From contig NC_071340.1 in the NCBI RefSeq assembly GCF_027744825.2, positions 7,889,501 through 7,953,500 of the forward strand: 64,000 bases of DNA, read 5' to 3'. The DNA comes from Synchiropus splendidus. Taxonomy: Eukaryota > Chordata > Actinopteri > Syngnathiformes > Callionymidae. How positions within the stretch are numbered: the first letter of the stretch is position 1; each line of letters begins with the position of its first letter. Positions 12,530-24,114 of the stretch are shown here, piece by piece. The translations under genes and the position numbers were made by a program. The notes under the pieces were generated by a model. That model ran no database searches. It was given only the letters and a program-made list of their open reading frames with translations, and had not been told where the DNA came from.

Positions 12530-12720
12530 AGAAGACAAGGGAGAGCGAGGACAGTTTTACAAAGTATTAATCTAAATAATATAAACACAAAGACGAACAG
12601 GAACGAGGGCGTCAATCACCAAGTGCGAAGAGAGGAAACACGAACAGGGGCAGGGAGAAACCTGAAACAGAAAACAGGTGATTGATAAGAAGCCTGACTA
12701 AGGGGGACAACAGAAGACGC
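12530..12720 (-). mobile_element. Possible LTR fragment
   Basis: The minus strand is T/C-rich with strings such as CCTGCCCCTGTTCGTGTTTC and CGTTCCTGTTCGTCTTTG, similar in style to the region at 20560-21110. No coding region or paired LTR is seen. Weak call from composition only. Confidence 0.22.
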
Positions 12721-13510
12721 ACTTGGAGGTTGCTCACGAGGCCCAAGTAACCAAAAGCGCTTGGTGGATCTAAATCACACACACACAAGGCAAAACTGCA
12801 ACGCTGGAGACAGAAAAAGTGAGTCTAATCAAAACACTCTCACGCACAACAGCAGCAAGAAGTAAACAAAGGCAGAGGAACGAGACTAACTAAGGAGGCG
12901 GTGGAGAAAAGACATCAAGCACGCACAGAATTTGGAACGACAGGGAAACGAGGGAAGTGAGGATCAAAGGAGTTTTCCCGTGAGGATGGGAAGCGACCAT
13001 CTGGCAACACGAGCTGGGAGCGAGGTGTTGAAATCCATGTGAGGTTGCTTCGCAAATGAATCCCATCCGTGTCGCGCGGAAAGCTGGAAACCAAGACCGA
13101 AACAGAAACGAACAGGCAACAACACAACAAAAGCATGAGAGAAAACACTTAACATGACACATACATTCCATCTTTTGTGCAACAGGTACATTTTCAATGC
13201 TTCTTCAACAGTCACCATGTTTGTTTTGGAGTTAATGTCATAAAGTTTTGACTGTGGGCTGCTCCCCCTGGTGGTTACATTGGAAAACAGCAACACCAAC
13301 ATAAAGAATGCATGGAAGTATGTGATGAGTGACAGTAACATTGTCTGAAACAGACGGGTACAATTTTGCACGTGAAGGGATATAAATGAGCTTTAACAGT
13401 GAAAGATCAGAGATGGACATACAAAACACTCAATGGTAGTGTATATAAGATATATTCATATATAACATAACAAGGGACGTACTCTTGAGGAACTGCATGG
13501 AGTGGAACCA

Positions 13511-13572
13511 TGTACTTGTAATTTCTGGAGAAATTACAAGTACAGTTCTCTCAGTACTGTGAGAGAAACATG
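13511..13572. repeat. Two adjacent perfect hairpins
   Basis: The first stem is TGTACTTGTAATTT (13511-13524), loop CTGGAG, AAATTACAAGTACA (13531-13544). Directly after it, TCTCTCA and TGAGAGA flank GTACTG. No transcript context is known. Confidence 0.8.
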
Positions 13573-15479
13573 AACCAGAAGAAGTCTGAACACTGAACAC
13601 AAGCAAGAATCAGAATACATACAACAGAAACACACAATGCACGTGAGTGCAAAATGCTCAAATGATCATTCCCATTGAGCAACACTACAAAAAGAGAAGA
13701 TGATGTGGAGTCACATCAGGGTACAAAAAAACAGAGCAAACAAACAAGCATGTGGTGGGCCAACTCACACCCAGCAGAATAAAGAGAACGCAGGTCGTAC
13801 AGAAAGAAGTTAGCAGCATGGTACCATTGATGTGGCACACAGCACTCGTTTGCACTTTTTCTCCCCACTGTTTTGGTATCATCTTTAGCTGTTTGTTTCC
13901 ATTTGAAAGGGGCAGTCAGACGAACTTCTAGGCCTCAGGATTCCTACATAGCAGGCGACTCCACCAAACTCCACCAAACACTAACACTAGAAATGGGCTA
14001 ACCTTCTTTTATTGTGTCTTGTTTAATTGAATCGACATTTTATTAGGAGCGTAAATCACAAAAATACATCACAAAAGCACTCACCAATCACCAATTATGA
14101 TCGGCCGATATCAATGTGATGGATGACTGCCGATCACTATCTGTTGATCAGGTGTGACAGCCGGCGCTCTGATGAAGCCGCGCTCCTTGTCCTCCCTACC
14201 CGCTGCTCACTCAGCAGCAGCATGTCATGTAAAGTTTGCATCCTGCAGCCCTTGCTCTGGAAAATGCTGTGCAGGGAAGCGTGTTAAAATTAAATAAGCA
14301 GGCTGTTATAACAATATAAGCAGGCGCGAATGCTTTGCAACACCCGCCAGCCTGAGCGTGACATTCGGAACGCTCCGCAAATTGCACCGAGAAATAACCA
14401 TTCATTTCACCTAGCTAGATGACCAGCCTTTCTCAGAGACTGAAATGACTCTGTCTCGGAGTCCCGCTACAAGAGGCCAGCGTGTAAATGTTTCACCGAT
14501 ATAGTCTCAAGAGATTCAGTCTCATGTCAAATCCAAGTGTTTTTCAGTTGTCCCTTTGACAGAATAATTGCTGCATTCTGCAAGGTTTTTCAGTTTTTTT
14601 GCCTCCTTGAAGACATATATAAAAGCATGTCTGAATTTAAATTATTTAATGATTTTACATCATATACACAGAAGGTCTCATCATCAGTCAGAATCCTGAT
14701 CGAAGTACAGTAAAAGAGTCACATATGCCCCCTGGCCCCAAATCAGATCCAGCTCTAACTGAAATGACAACTTAGGTAGTCTGTTTTGCTGATCTCCAAT
14801 TGAGATGTGACATGAACTGCATTTGCCGGAGAGGGATAAAGGAGTTGTCAGATCACAGGACGGCTGGCTTACTGTCATACTGACAGCCCAAAACAAAAGC
14901 AACATCAGCCACCACATATCGGGTTAAGTCAGAGACCCGTGGCTCGCCTGCTGCCTCCTTAGATCATAGACTTGTTCATCTGCCAGAAGCTACCACCCAA
15001 GCGCAAAGCAGCTTTACAGTGTGTCAGCTCGGAGCAAACGCACACATCAGTCATGCACAAGCGGTTCGTGTCAAGTGTCTGGATGTTTGTAGTGCAACAC
15101 AATGGAAGTAAGTCACCCACTGCTGGAGGTCTTCCTTCAAAGTGCTCTGAATCGTGAAAACATCTTGTACTATGTACGTATCATTTGGTATGTGCTTACA
15201 GGGTATAATGTACCTCGTGTGAAAGGAGCCGACATCAACGTGTTTTAATCCAGATGTGAGCATTAAGAATGCCTGCTGATGTTGGCACTTTCTCCACCTG
15301 CAGTCATGGACCCACCTCACTTGCTGTAGAGCTGTACTCTGGGCTGTATCTTCAATGTGGGGGCTTTTGAAGTGTGAAAATAGTTTACACCCTCCGGAGT
15401 GACAGTCACACTTGTAATTCCAGTTGCAGTAAACTGAATGAAATATACTTTAAACTCTATTTTTTCCGTGGGATAGACA

Positions 15480-15507
15480 ACACACACACACACACACATA
15501 TATATAA
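15480..15507. repeat. (CA)n(TA)n microsatellite
   Basis: A short CA run passes into TA and directly abuts the truncated repeat copy that follows. Confidence 0.9.
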
Positions 15508-15920
15508 TGGTCCCTCGGTTCTCGACCGCAATCCGTTCTAGACGGCCATTTGAGAAGCGCTTTGTTCGAAATCTGAATCGATTTTTCCCATTACAATGTA
15601 TGGAAAAAGATATAATGCGTTCCAAGCCTTAAAATAGGCTTTTGTAGGAGTGAATGTAGAGTGTCTGCTGCAGGAGCGCTGTTCCTCTATGTGTGTGGCG
15701 GCTGCATGTGGGAGGGGTTGCCGAGTGAGTGACGTCTCTCCAGAAGTGAAGAGGTGCCCGGTGCATGTCCAGCTTTGAATGTGCGCTTCTGTGCAGTTTG
15801 GCTGTGACAAAGTCATAAACCAAGTAACGCTCTGTCCCAGACTCGCCTCATCCCTGTCCCAGCTCCAGTCGACAACAGGACATCAAACCCTGGAGTGAGC
15901 GCTCCAGCCTCGGAGGTGTG
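15507..15920 (-). mobile_element. Truncated copy of the TA-flanked element found at 47200
   Basis: From TGGTCCCTCGGTTCTCGACC onward this is a reverse-orientation copy of the right 400 bp of the element at 47200-47798. Shared blocks include TCGATTTTTCCCATTACAAT and TGGGAGGGGTTGCCGAGTG. The copy ends near the CCAGCCTCGGAGG block, so about 200 bp of the other end is missing. Confidence 0.8.
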
Positions 15921-18900
15921 GAGAGAGAGCACCTCCCCTGTGACACTCTACCACGGTCCAGTGTGGAGACAGGAAAGGTTTTACACCTCAATATGAAGAA
16001 AAAACAGTCAGTAAATGTAGCTAACGGGACACGTCTGCAACTGTTTTTTTTTCTATTCTTCACGTTTCAAAAACAACAATTACTATATCACAGATGTTTG
16101 CAAACCAAAGATCAGAATCAGGACTAGAAATTAGTGCAAACCCAAACTGAATGAGGACATTTTTAATACCGTCCCAGTTACAGGGGGAACAAAATGTGTA
16201 CCGATTGACTGGTCTATGACACCCAGTCCACTTTTAAGTTGAGAATTTAGAATAACAAAGGACGCGCGCAAGTATCAGGGCAGCAGGTTTATCTTGTCAT
16301 TTTGCCTCACCATTGGCTTATGTGAGGTCGGAAGTACAATCATTGAAACCTGGATGAGTTGAAGCAAAGCAAGAAATGTATTGAAAAATTGTAGGAGAGC
16401 AGTCCTCAGACACTGTGTGCACAGAATCCAGTGAGGCTCTGATGTCTCAGAGCTTAGAAACTGTAGCTTCATGACCTTGGACACAGGTCTCGCAACAGTG
16501 TCAGAAACAATGTCAACAGCAAAGTCATCCACATAAACCAGAACTCGAGAGTAAGATGTTGACATGAATAATGAAAATTAGATTCTCCATAACACTCATG
16601 TAATTCCTCAAAGATACGAGAGTGGAGTCTTATGAATGGTTAACGTCAAAACCCATGACAACCCCTCTGGCTTTATGGCCTCACTATCCAGCTTCAGAGA
16701 TTTGAGGGATTTGCCAGAGTGGCCACAAAGTGCCGATTGTTTGGAGAACCTAATAGGAAGAGCATTCCACATGATAAGATGATGAACCAAGGCTGACCTT
16801 GCAGGCCTGACCTGTGCATCACCCACTCTCAGGCTCACATGCCTGCGAAGGAACAAGGTTGCTACAGACCATCTGAACTGAGTAAAGTTACGTTGTCGGT
16901 TGGTGACGCCGACTCGTTCAACCATGGTCACTTCCTGTCTGCAATGAAGGACCCTAGACAGTCCAGACGCTCCAAGTACGCCACCTCTACCTGGACGCAG
17001 CGATTCCACCCCTGCCAACGCGTCCCGCTTGAGAGCCAGGACACCGCCCTCCTCCCACGTTTCCAGTCCAACCATTTCATTGACTCATCTCACCCTCATC
17101 AATGCATCTTGTCATCCCTCCTCATCCTTCCATCCACCACCACAAAGTAACTTTCAGGTTTATGCCCGTGTCTGAGATGACTTCAGGGCTGACGATATTG
17201 AAGGGATCATGTCCATTTCATCTCACTGTATGTTCTTTCCTGTTCCATATGTGCTGCTTTTCTTTAATAAACTTATGAAATGACCTTGGTCGTACTTGCG
17301 TTACTTGGGAATGTATTGTCGTCAATTTAAGAGACTGATCGGTAAAAGACATGAAATCATGATAGTTAAGTAGTGACTTTAGGTAAAGATATTAATTACG
17401 TTATTTTATGAATTATTTTGATACAATCAATGATCTTAGTTTCCTGAAAACTGTATCTCAGGTGGTGCCCCAAATTTCGAGGTGATATTATTCTTATAAT
17501 ATCCACGTCACAGACGCAGTATTTCCTATTTTCACTACACTCACCTTTGCCTGCTCCACCTGCTTGGATGGCTGAACCCCCTGCTCTTCACTCCATCATT
17601 AGATTTCTCTCTCATGGAGTTTCTGCAGACATGAGTCACAACCCTGAATGGCTATGGCTCTTCCTGAACTGCCACGACCACCTGTTCTTTTCTGAAAATC
17701 CGATCCTTTACTCCTCTCCACAGAAAAAAAAAAAAGATGAAGCCAAAGGACAGGACCGCAAGGGTTCATTTGTCACACTCCATGCAGGTGATGGCAGGTC
17801 CTTCATGCCACAGGTTTCCACTTGTCTCACCTGGAATCCAGGAATCCCACCTATTCTGTCAAGGACCTCATTAAATTCAATGCTGCATGACTTTGATTTG
17901 TTCATTTGTCATGATCTCCACTGGTCTCTTGTTATCGCTCTTATTATGCTTCATTCATCTTCTGGAATATGTGGAACATCAGCACTGCTCTGAGGAAATG
18001 TAGGCAAAAAAAGAAAAAAACAAAGAAGGAAACAAAAAACAAAAAAAGGGAAACTATTACCGTAAAGAGCAAGAGTGACTAAACAATTCAGGTCACAGAA
18101 TTGTACAATGAAAATGATGGAAATAAATTATCTCAGTGGCGCCTATGCAGTGACGCCTGTCTTACAACGTCATCTGGAGGTGGATGGCCAGAGGCTTGCA
18201 GGGGGAAGGGCTCAGGTTTGGCAGGCTGGAGATGCAGGGAGGCTGGACAACGCAGTGGAGTCGAACCATGAGCTGAAGTGAAGAAGGCCTGGGCCAAGGT
18301 CTCTGGTCCCTGAATCAGATTGGCTTGGTGCAACAAAACTTGATTTGCATTAGCTTAAACCAGTCCACGAGAGGTGGGCTGAGGTTCGCGAAGAGTATTT
18401 ATGGCAGATGAAGTACACTACGACATTTTGGATGAGCATTGAAGACTTTTGGTTCCGCGCACAACGCCGAGGCTTGGCAACTCTGTGCATGCGCTGTTAG
18501 CAGGACCTGAAGTTCAGTCTGGTGGAGAGCCACTTGTGTTGTGAGAAGTGGAGGGAAGATTTCTTGGTCTGAGTCCAGACAAGGCCCAAGGTTGAGTTGC
18601 AGTTCAGCTCCCAAGATGTCAACCTCTCACTAATCTCTGAACTTGACTCAGCTCATCTTAAGTGAGAACGCCACAGTGAACTTGCTGATTGAAGGCGAAC
18701 CCTAGCAACCACATCTGCCTCTCCTCCTTCCTCTGTGGTATTCCATTGTAAATCACAGATCTGAGATTCATCATGATGCTTATGAACTTCTGATTCTTCA
18801 GCATCTCCCAGGATGCATCAGAATGAGTCTAACAGCAACAGTCAACAGCAATTCAACAAGGGATACATCGACCATAACAGTGCAGTAAATACGTGCACAT

Positions 18901-20039
18901 TAAATGCCATTGTTACATTTCTTTTCTTAGGACTCTGGTACTCGTAACCAATAACTGAATAAGGAATATGTGCTTCAATACACCAATAGATCTTGACCTC
19001 TCCTGTCCTTGTCCATCTCTGTCCACCTTGACCCAATCCATGTCAAGAATGGGGTCAAGCAGTGAGAGAGGATCATGAAATTGGTCTGTGGAACAAATGG
19101 GTTGATGCAGGCCAGGTTTACTTAATACTTTGTTGAGCTTTAAACATTTGCAGTGTTGTATTTTTGTGTGGAGTTGAAGAAAGAATTGAAGTTGAGATCA
19201 GAATCTCACTACGCTTGCATCCCCCTGCATAAATGCATACACTGGGACTCAAGGTTTTGAGTTGCGAGTCCTCTGAGTAAGTCGTCGTCCGCTAATTCAG
19301 TTTGAAGCCTCCGCTGTAGGTGAGTGGACAGAGTCATGAGTGAGAGGTCAAAGGACAGAGACACACTCAGGCAGCAGAATAAACACCTGGAGAGGAGAGC
19401 CAGTCCCTGCTACCCAGTTTCCAGAGCCATGACCAGTTTGATCTGCCTACATCACGTGCACATGTGCCTCCTCCTCCTCAGTAATGCTGTCGCCGCCGTG
19501 CTCCTATCTTGTCGTGCACCTTACAGCTTTGTCCAAAGGTTGAAATAAAGTGAACAGCTGCATTATTGATGCTCATGCTCTCTCCTCTCAGAAGACTGTC
19601 ATTCCTCAGCAAGCCCGTCACCCCGTGTATGTAATTACCGCCTCGGCTGATTAGATCAGACCTGTCTGTCCATCCCAGCTGACTATTGAATTAATATAAT
19701 TGAATCTATAGTTGACAATGAAGCTGATGAACAGTACTGGCACTGGTGTTACTCGGCAGGACCAAAAGTCTCTGACAATTTATGGCCTGAAATCCAGCAG
19801 CAGGTGATTAAAAAAAAGTATCCACAGAAGGTTTGAGTTGCTCTTCACTTGTCACGACTGTCGATCGAAGCCTCCATCACTTCTGCCAGATCATGCTTCA
19901 CCAATCTGTAACTCAATCCATGACTTATCTGCAGAAAAAAAAAAGTTCTTAAGGTGATTCAATTAGAGTGATTCTGAGAAAACGTCAAACAGTGTGTGCT
20001 TTGTTCTTTAAACATAGAAGCGTGTCACATAACATGGCT
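15921..20039. other. Intergenic, no supported gene
   Basis: Holds repeat copy 1 (16966-17150). The frame at 17547-17993 (148 codons) has no recognised homologue. Short A-rich tracts lie near 18005-18050. Confidence 0.45.
16966..17150. repeat. Unclassified dispersed repeat, copy 1
   Basis: It shares GCCACCTCTACCTGGACGCA, TCCCGCTTGA-AGCCAGGACA, CCTCCTCCCAC and CATCCTTCCATCCA blocks with 22919-23063 in the same orientation. A minus-strand frame of 155 codons (16608-17075) runs through it with no recognised homology. Confidence 0.7.
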
Positions 20040-20165
20040 CAACATGTCTGTGTCAGATGTATTTGGTCGCGCCGAGAGGTTGGAAGACCAAGGCAGGGAG
20101 GCCAGATGGTTGGGACACATGGAGAGGACAGACAGTGTTGGACCGAGAAGGTTGCAGATGGAAAT
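20040..20165 (+). mobile_element. LINE 3'-end relic
   Basis: The translation VFGRAERLEDQGREARWLGH followed by MERTDSVGPRRLQMEM matches the LRWFGHVQRRDSxxxxRRM region near the C terminus of a LINE-encoded polyprotein. Only about 40 codons survive. Confidence 0.5.
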
Positions 20166-20559
20166 GTGTTGTTTTTCATTCAGCATTCAAGTAATTGTGT
20201 TTTTTTGGGCAAGGGGCAGTCTAATCTTTAGTCCTTCTCCACAGACAAAGATTATAAGAAAAGTAGAAGCAGGGACACAGATCCAACTACCAAAGTTGCT
20301 GTTGGGCTAATGTGTCAGTCGTAGTAAATTTGCTTCTCAGTCCTTTCTGTGTGGAGTTTGTTATGTGCTCCCAGGGCTTGTGTGTGTTTACTCCACACTC
20401 TTGCTTTCTCCCACTGTCCATAGAGAATCAAAGGTCGATGGAGTACTCCAAACTGTCTGTAGTTGTGTGGTGTGATCGCTTGTCTCTGTGATGGGCAGAG
20501 ACGCCGTCTCCCGCCCATTGGTCCCGGGACCCGGATCCAGCCATTGAAGAGAATACGAT

Positions 20560-21110
20560 GAATAATAGATGATTTTTTTTTTGTTGACTTCCTTTAGTGT
20601 TTTCCACTTTTTGATTCCACTTCTATTTTGTCCCTTGATTCTCGCTTTGTTTCTCTCTCCTTCCTTCCTGTTCCTGTGGCACACGGCTGGAGCCAATCAT
20701 CCTCTGAACACCTGTGTATAAGAACACCTGGACTCCAGCAACGTGTGCCAGATCGACTCCTCTTGTTCCTGTGGTAAATTGGCTCTCCTTGTTCGTGCTC
20801 TCTGCACGATTGTTTGCTTATTGTGGTTACTCCTCCAGAAACCCTGGTGCCTGAGTTAGTGTTTTGTTCCTTCCTCTGTTTCCTGGTTTGTTCGGTGATT
20901 TACAATTTCTGTTCACTGTGTTTTCCTCTCTCTGTTTACACATTTAAGTTTGTTTGATTCTCCCGGTTTGGTGACGCTTTGATTTTGGACATTTAGACTT
21001 CGATTTTTTTCTCCTCGGTGAGACTTTCTGTTCTGGTTTCATTGTTGTGAATTATTAAATATTGTACCTTGCTCCGTCCCTTGCCTCCTGTAAGTCCCTC
21101 CCCATGTCTT
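20560..21110 (+). mobile_element. Possible solo LTR
   Basis: A C/T-rich segment contains a CACCTGTGTATAAGAACACC TATA-like region, many TTCCT and GTTTCC strings, and GAATTATTAAATATTG as a possible poly(A) signal. CTTGCTCCGTCCCTTGCCTC follows. The layout resembles a U3-R-U5 solo LTR of a fish Gypsy element. Ends and target duplication were not resolved. Confidence 0.35.
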
Positions 21111-22179
21111 GACCCATAACAACCAATGGGCTAACCACTCCCCCTGCACTACTGTAGCCTGAAGTCCAGTCCGCTGCACCAGATTGTCCCACACTGGTAA
21201 ATTGGCCTCTGTTACTCGAGTGGTTTTTCTGGTATTGACCTCCAAAGGGCTCCGCCTTAGTCCCATCATGTGACGCTTTTGTCTTCAGTGACTGAGTCCG
21301 ATATGTAACTCATTGAATCTACACAGTAGTGACGGACAGGAACAGTGTGGCCCAGGATGCTCACAGATCCAAGGAGTGTTTGGTCTCCACATCTGAGTGA
21401 GAGTCAAAAATGATTCACGACTCAAGAGGTTAATGATGGTGGTTAATTTGGAGTCTGAGATGATCACAGTGTATGTTTAGGACAAGCCCCCTCTTCGTCC
21501 TCCCTGGATCTGAATCTGCACCTTGAAAGGGGAGCAGATAATCCCTGGGAACTGACTCGCTGCTCCAGTCAGGATTCACGGCTTTGAAAGTGAGGCGGGC
21601 GAGAACACACCACCGCAGAACTCTTTCTTCCAGCACCAAGCATTGCATTTGCAATGTTTCCTCCCAATTTCTTCCAGCACATATTTGGGAAACAGGACGT
21701 GAGTGACAACAGAGACAAAGTGTATCTACTGATGTCAGGATGCAGGAGCATGCAGAGGAGGTCTGTTCCCATTGTGTTTGTTGCGCTTAGATGAAAGTGT
21801 GACCTCATACTGACATTGTTTCTGATGGTGTCTTTTCTGAAAATAAATGTTCTGAGAGAAATGACGTAAATGTTTCATGTGTCCATATTTAATTCTTTCA
21901 ACTGAGACTAATAAACCGAGGCAAAACATATATGCAGTAAAAGACCTCTCCTTTGTGGTGTCATGATCTGGTGAGGTCTGCTGTATGAGATTGAGGTGAT
22001 GTAGGGAACTTGAAGAAAGTGTCCTCTAAAAAGTGTTGATCGACTTCGGCAGTTTGTGACGCTCATCTATCTCACTAGCGCATCATTTTACCAACATAAG
22101 TTTCTTGGTGAGCTGTAACAAGCATGGGTGCTGAATCATGGTGGTGTGGTTCACCACCAGGAACTTCGGGGCACTATCT

Positions 22180-22345
22180 AGTAGATATGGGTAGATGAAG
22201 TATCATGAAACAGTATTGCGGGACTGATGAAACTTTCATTGAATAAGTTGTTCAAGTCCAGACATTTTTCTGCAGACAGCGCCATCTGGTGGCCTCTGAA
22301 AACCAGGACGCTGTTTCATGAACCTTTCAATACTGTGCATGCGTG
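22180..22345. mobile_element. Short inverted-repeat element, family member 1
   Basis: The left end GGGTAGATGAAGTATCATGA and right end GCTGTTTCATGAACCTTTC are imperfect inverted repeats. The internal block GACAGCGCCATCTGGTGGCC is shared with 35158-35374. Confidence 0.65.
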
Positions 22346-22918
22346 TGCGGGACACTAATACACTAATGGATAGGGACATCTTCAAAAACACCTGGGGCAT
22401 TTCTGGCATTTTTATCTAAATCATCATGTAGATTTCATCATATCTGCGGTTTTCACAGGGAGAAAACCTTTTTCATTCTTAGAATTATTGTTTATTTTTC
22501 TGAGTAGTTTTTGGTCCAATGTGTTAATGCAGAATGTGAAAATAAAATAAAATATCATCTGAAAGAATGACACCACACATGGCCAGGTATACAGTTTTTG
22601 GGCTCAGATGTGACTGTCTTCATTGCATCTCCTTTTTTCTTTTTCAGCAGAGGAAAAAGAAGCGGCAGGTGTCCTCAAACCAACCCATCCATCATTACAC
22701 CTGATGTGCTGACATGATGCGGTAGCAAATACTGCGGGGATATTTTCAGCACTAGGAATGAGAAATTGCTTCTGTACATTTCGTAAAGCAGCGTCCTGGA
22801 ATTTGTTACATCAAACCGTGTAGGGAAGAATTTTATTTATTTATTTATTTTTTAAAGAATAATCATTAGTTAGTTCAGCCTTTTATCTTATATGATCTAA
22901 ACTGAACTCGACAGCTCA

Positions 22919-23063
22919 GAGGACGCCACCTCCACCTGGACGCAGCGATTCCGTCCCTGCCAACATGTCCCGCTTGACAGCCAGGACACGCCCTCCGAAA
23001 GCTGCTCGCCTCCTCCCACATCTCCAGTCCACCTCATCCTTCCATCCATGGCCACAAAGTAAG
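22919..23063. repeat. Unclassified dispersed repeat, copy 2
   Basis: It carries the same blocks as 16966-17150, beginning GACGCCACCTCCACCTGGAC and ending CCATGGCCACAAAGTAA. The two copies differ by indels, so they are independent or old. Confidence 0.7.
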
Positions 23064-23611
23064 ACACTGTTTGTCACTGGCACAGATCGGTGTGTTGGGT
23101 TCTTAGTAATCTGAGGTCGACAGTTCAACTTTCCCATAGAACTGATGCTACATTCTGATAAATTCTTTTTTCTCTGTGGACACAAGATCAACACAAACAC
23201 TTGCTGCACTCAAGCCAAATGGATTTTGACCAGAGACCGAGATAGACAGAGTTCGAAATGACGCACTGAGGCAGCGCTCACTTCTGTGTCTTTCTTGCTA
23301 GTGGCTATCCTTCTCACACGACTCACCTCTGACAGTCGTCTCCACACATTGTTGCATTCTTCTTGTTTTCATCACCTCTACTCTTCATCTTCACTCTTCC
23401 TCCCTCTCTCGCACCCACCTGAATTCTGTGTGTTTGGAGTAAAATGTGTTGATGGGGTTCAACATCTCAAGAGATATTACCTCCAAATCGATTTTAAGTG
23501 ACTTTTTTGTTTTAGTTTTGCCAGCCTGGGTGTAACTTTTAAACATTGTTTATTAGTGCAGCTCCATATCGTGGGAAATGGACCAAGAGACACATGTTGT
23601 TAATCATGTCA

Positions 23612-23617
23612 TTTATT
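23612..23617 (-). terminator. Candidate distal poly(A) signal AATAAA
   Basis: The minus strand reads CACATAGAAATAAATGACATG. About 20-30 nt further on come TGTGTCTCTT residues, a plausible downstream element. This is the best 3'-end candidate for adamts3. Confidence 0.5.
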
Positions 23618-24106
23618 TCTATGTGCTCCCCAATATTACAAACAGCTTCAGTAGTACACTTTGATCTACACAAATACATAGAAAAGCAAACAAAGCAGAG
23701 TGACTCGCATGTGTAACCAAAGCAGCTCGGAGACTTACAGGGAACGGTGACCAGCGGATCCTATGCAGTTTATCTGTCTGCGGTTCAGGGATTGTCAAGA
23801 CCTACAACTATCTCATCATTACAAGCTCTGCATAACAATAGCAGCAATGTTTTTAGAGGCTACAAGTAAACAAGAACTTGGGAGGAAATGTAAAATGGTT
23901 AGAAAACACTACAAATACTGTTTAAGAAAACAAAACAAACAAAAAATAACCCTACATTGATAATGTTTTAATGGTTAAAGTGAAGCATCTCTTTATCTGG
24001 TCCGCACACATCGCCGTAACACAACAGCTTCCTCAAGACTTCTACAAAACAGCTGTGGAAAAAACAGCTTTCTGACACAAAATAACATCTCAAAATTGAG
24101 CAGGTA

Positions 24107-24114
24107 TATTTACA
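24107..24114 (-). promoter_or_regulatory. Pumilio-type UGUAAAUA element in putative 3' UTR
   Basis: An exact TGTAAATA octamer lies on the transcript strand, about 490 nt upstream of the candidate poly(A) signal. Pumilio family proteins bind this motif in 3' UTRs. Chance occurrence is possible. Confidence 0.3.

Larger units (their letters stand above)
11291..15479. other. Intergenic, no supported gene
   Basis: AT-rich DNA with the possible LTR fragment at 12530 and the hairpins at 13511. A segment at 14090-14150 (GATCGGCCGATATCAATGTG, ACTGCCGATCACTATC) looks like the end of a hAT-type element but was not resolved. Confidence 0.45.

Noticed and set aside
12964..13371. 135-codon minus-strand frame
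   Set aside because: No homology recognised; hydrophobic strings are consistent with chance translation of T-rich DNA.
16608..17075. 155-codon minus-strand frame
   Set aside because: Part of it lies in a dispersed repeat also found at 22919-23063. No known protein recognised.
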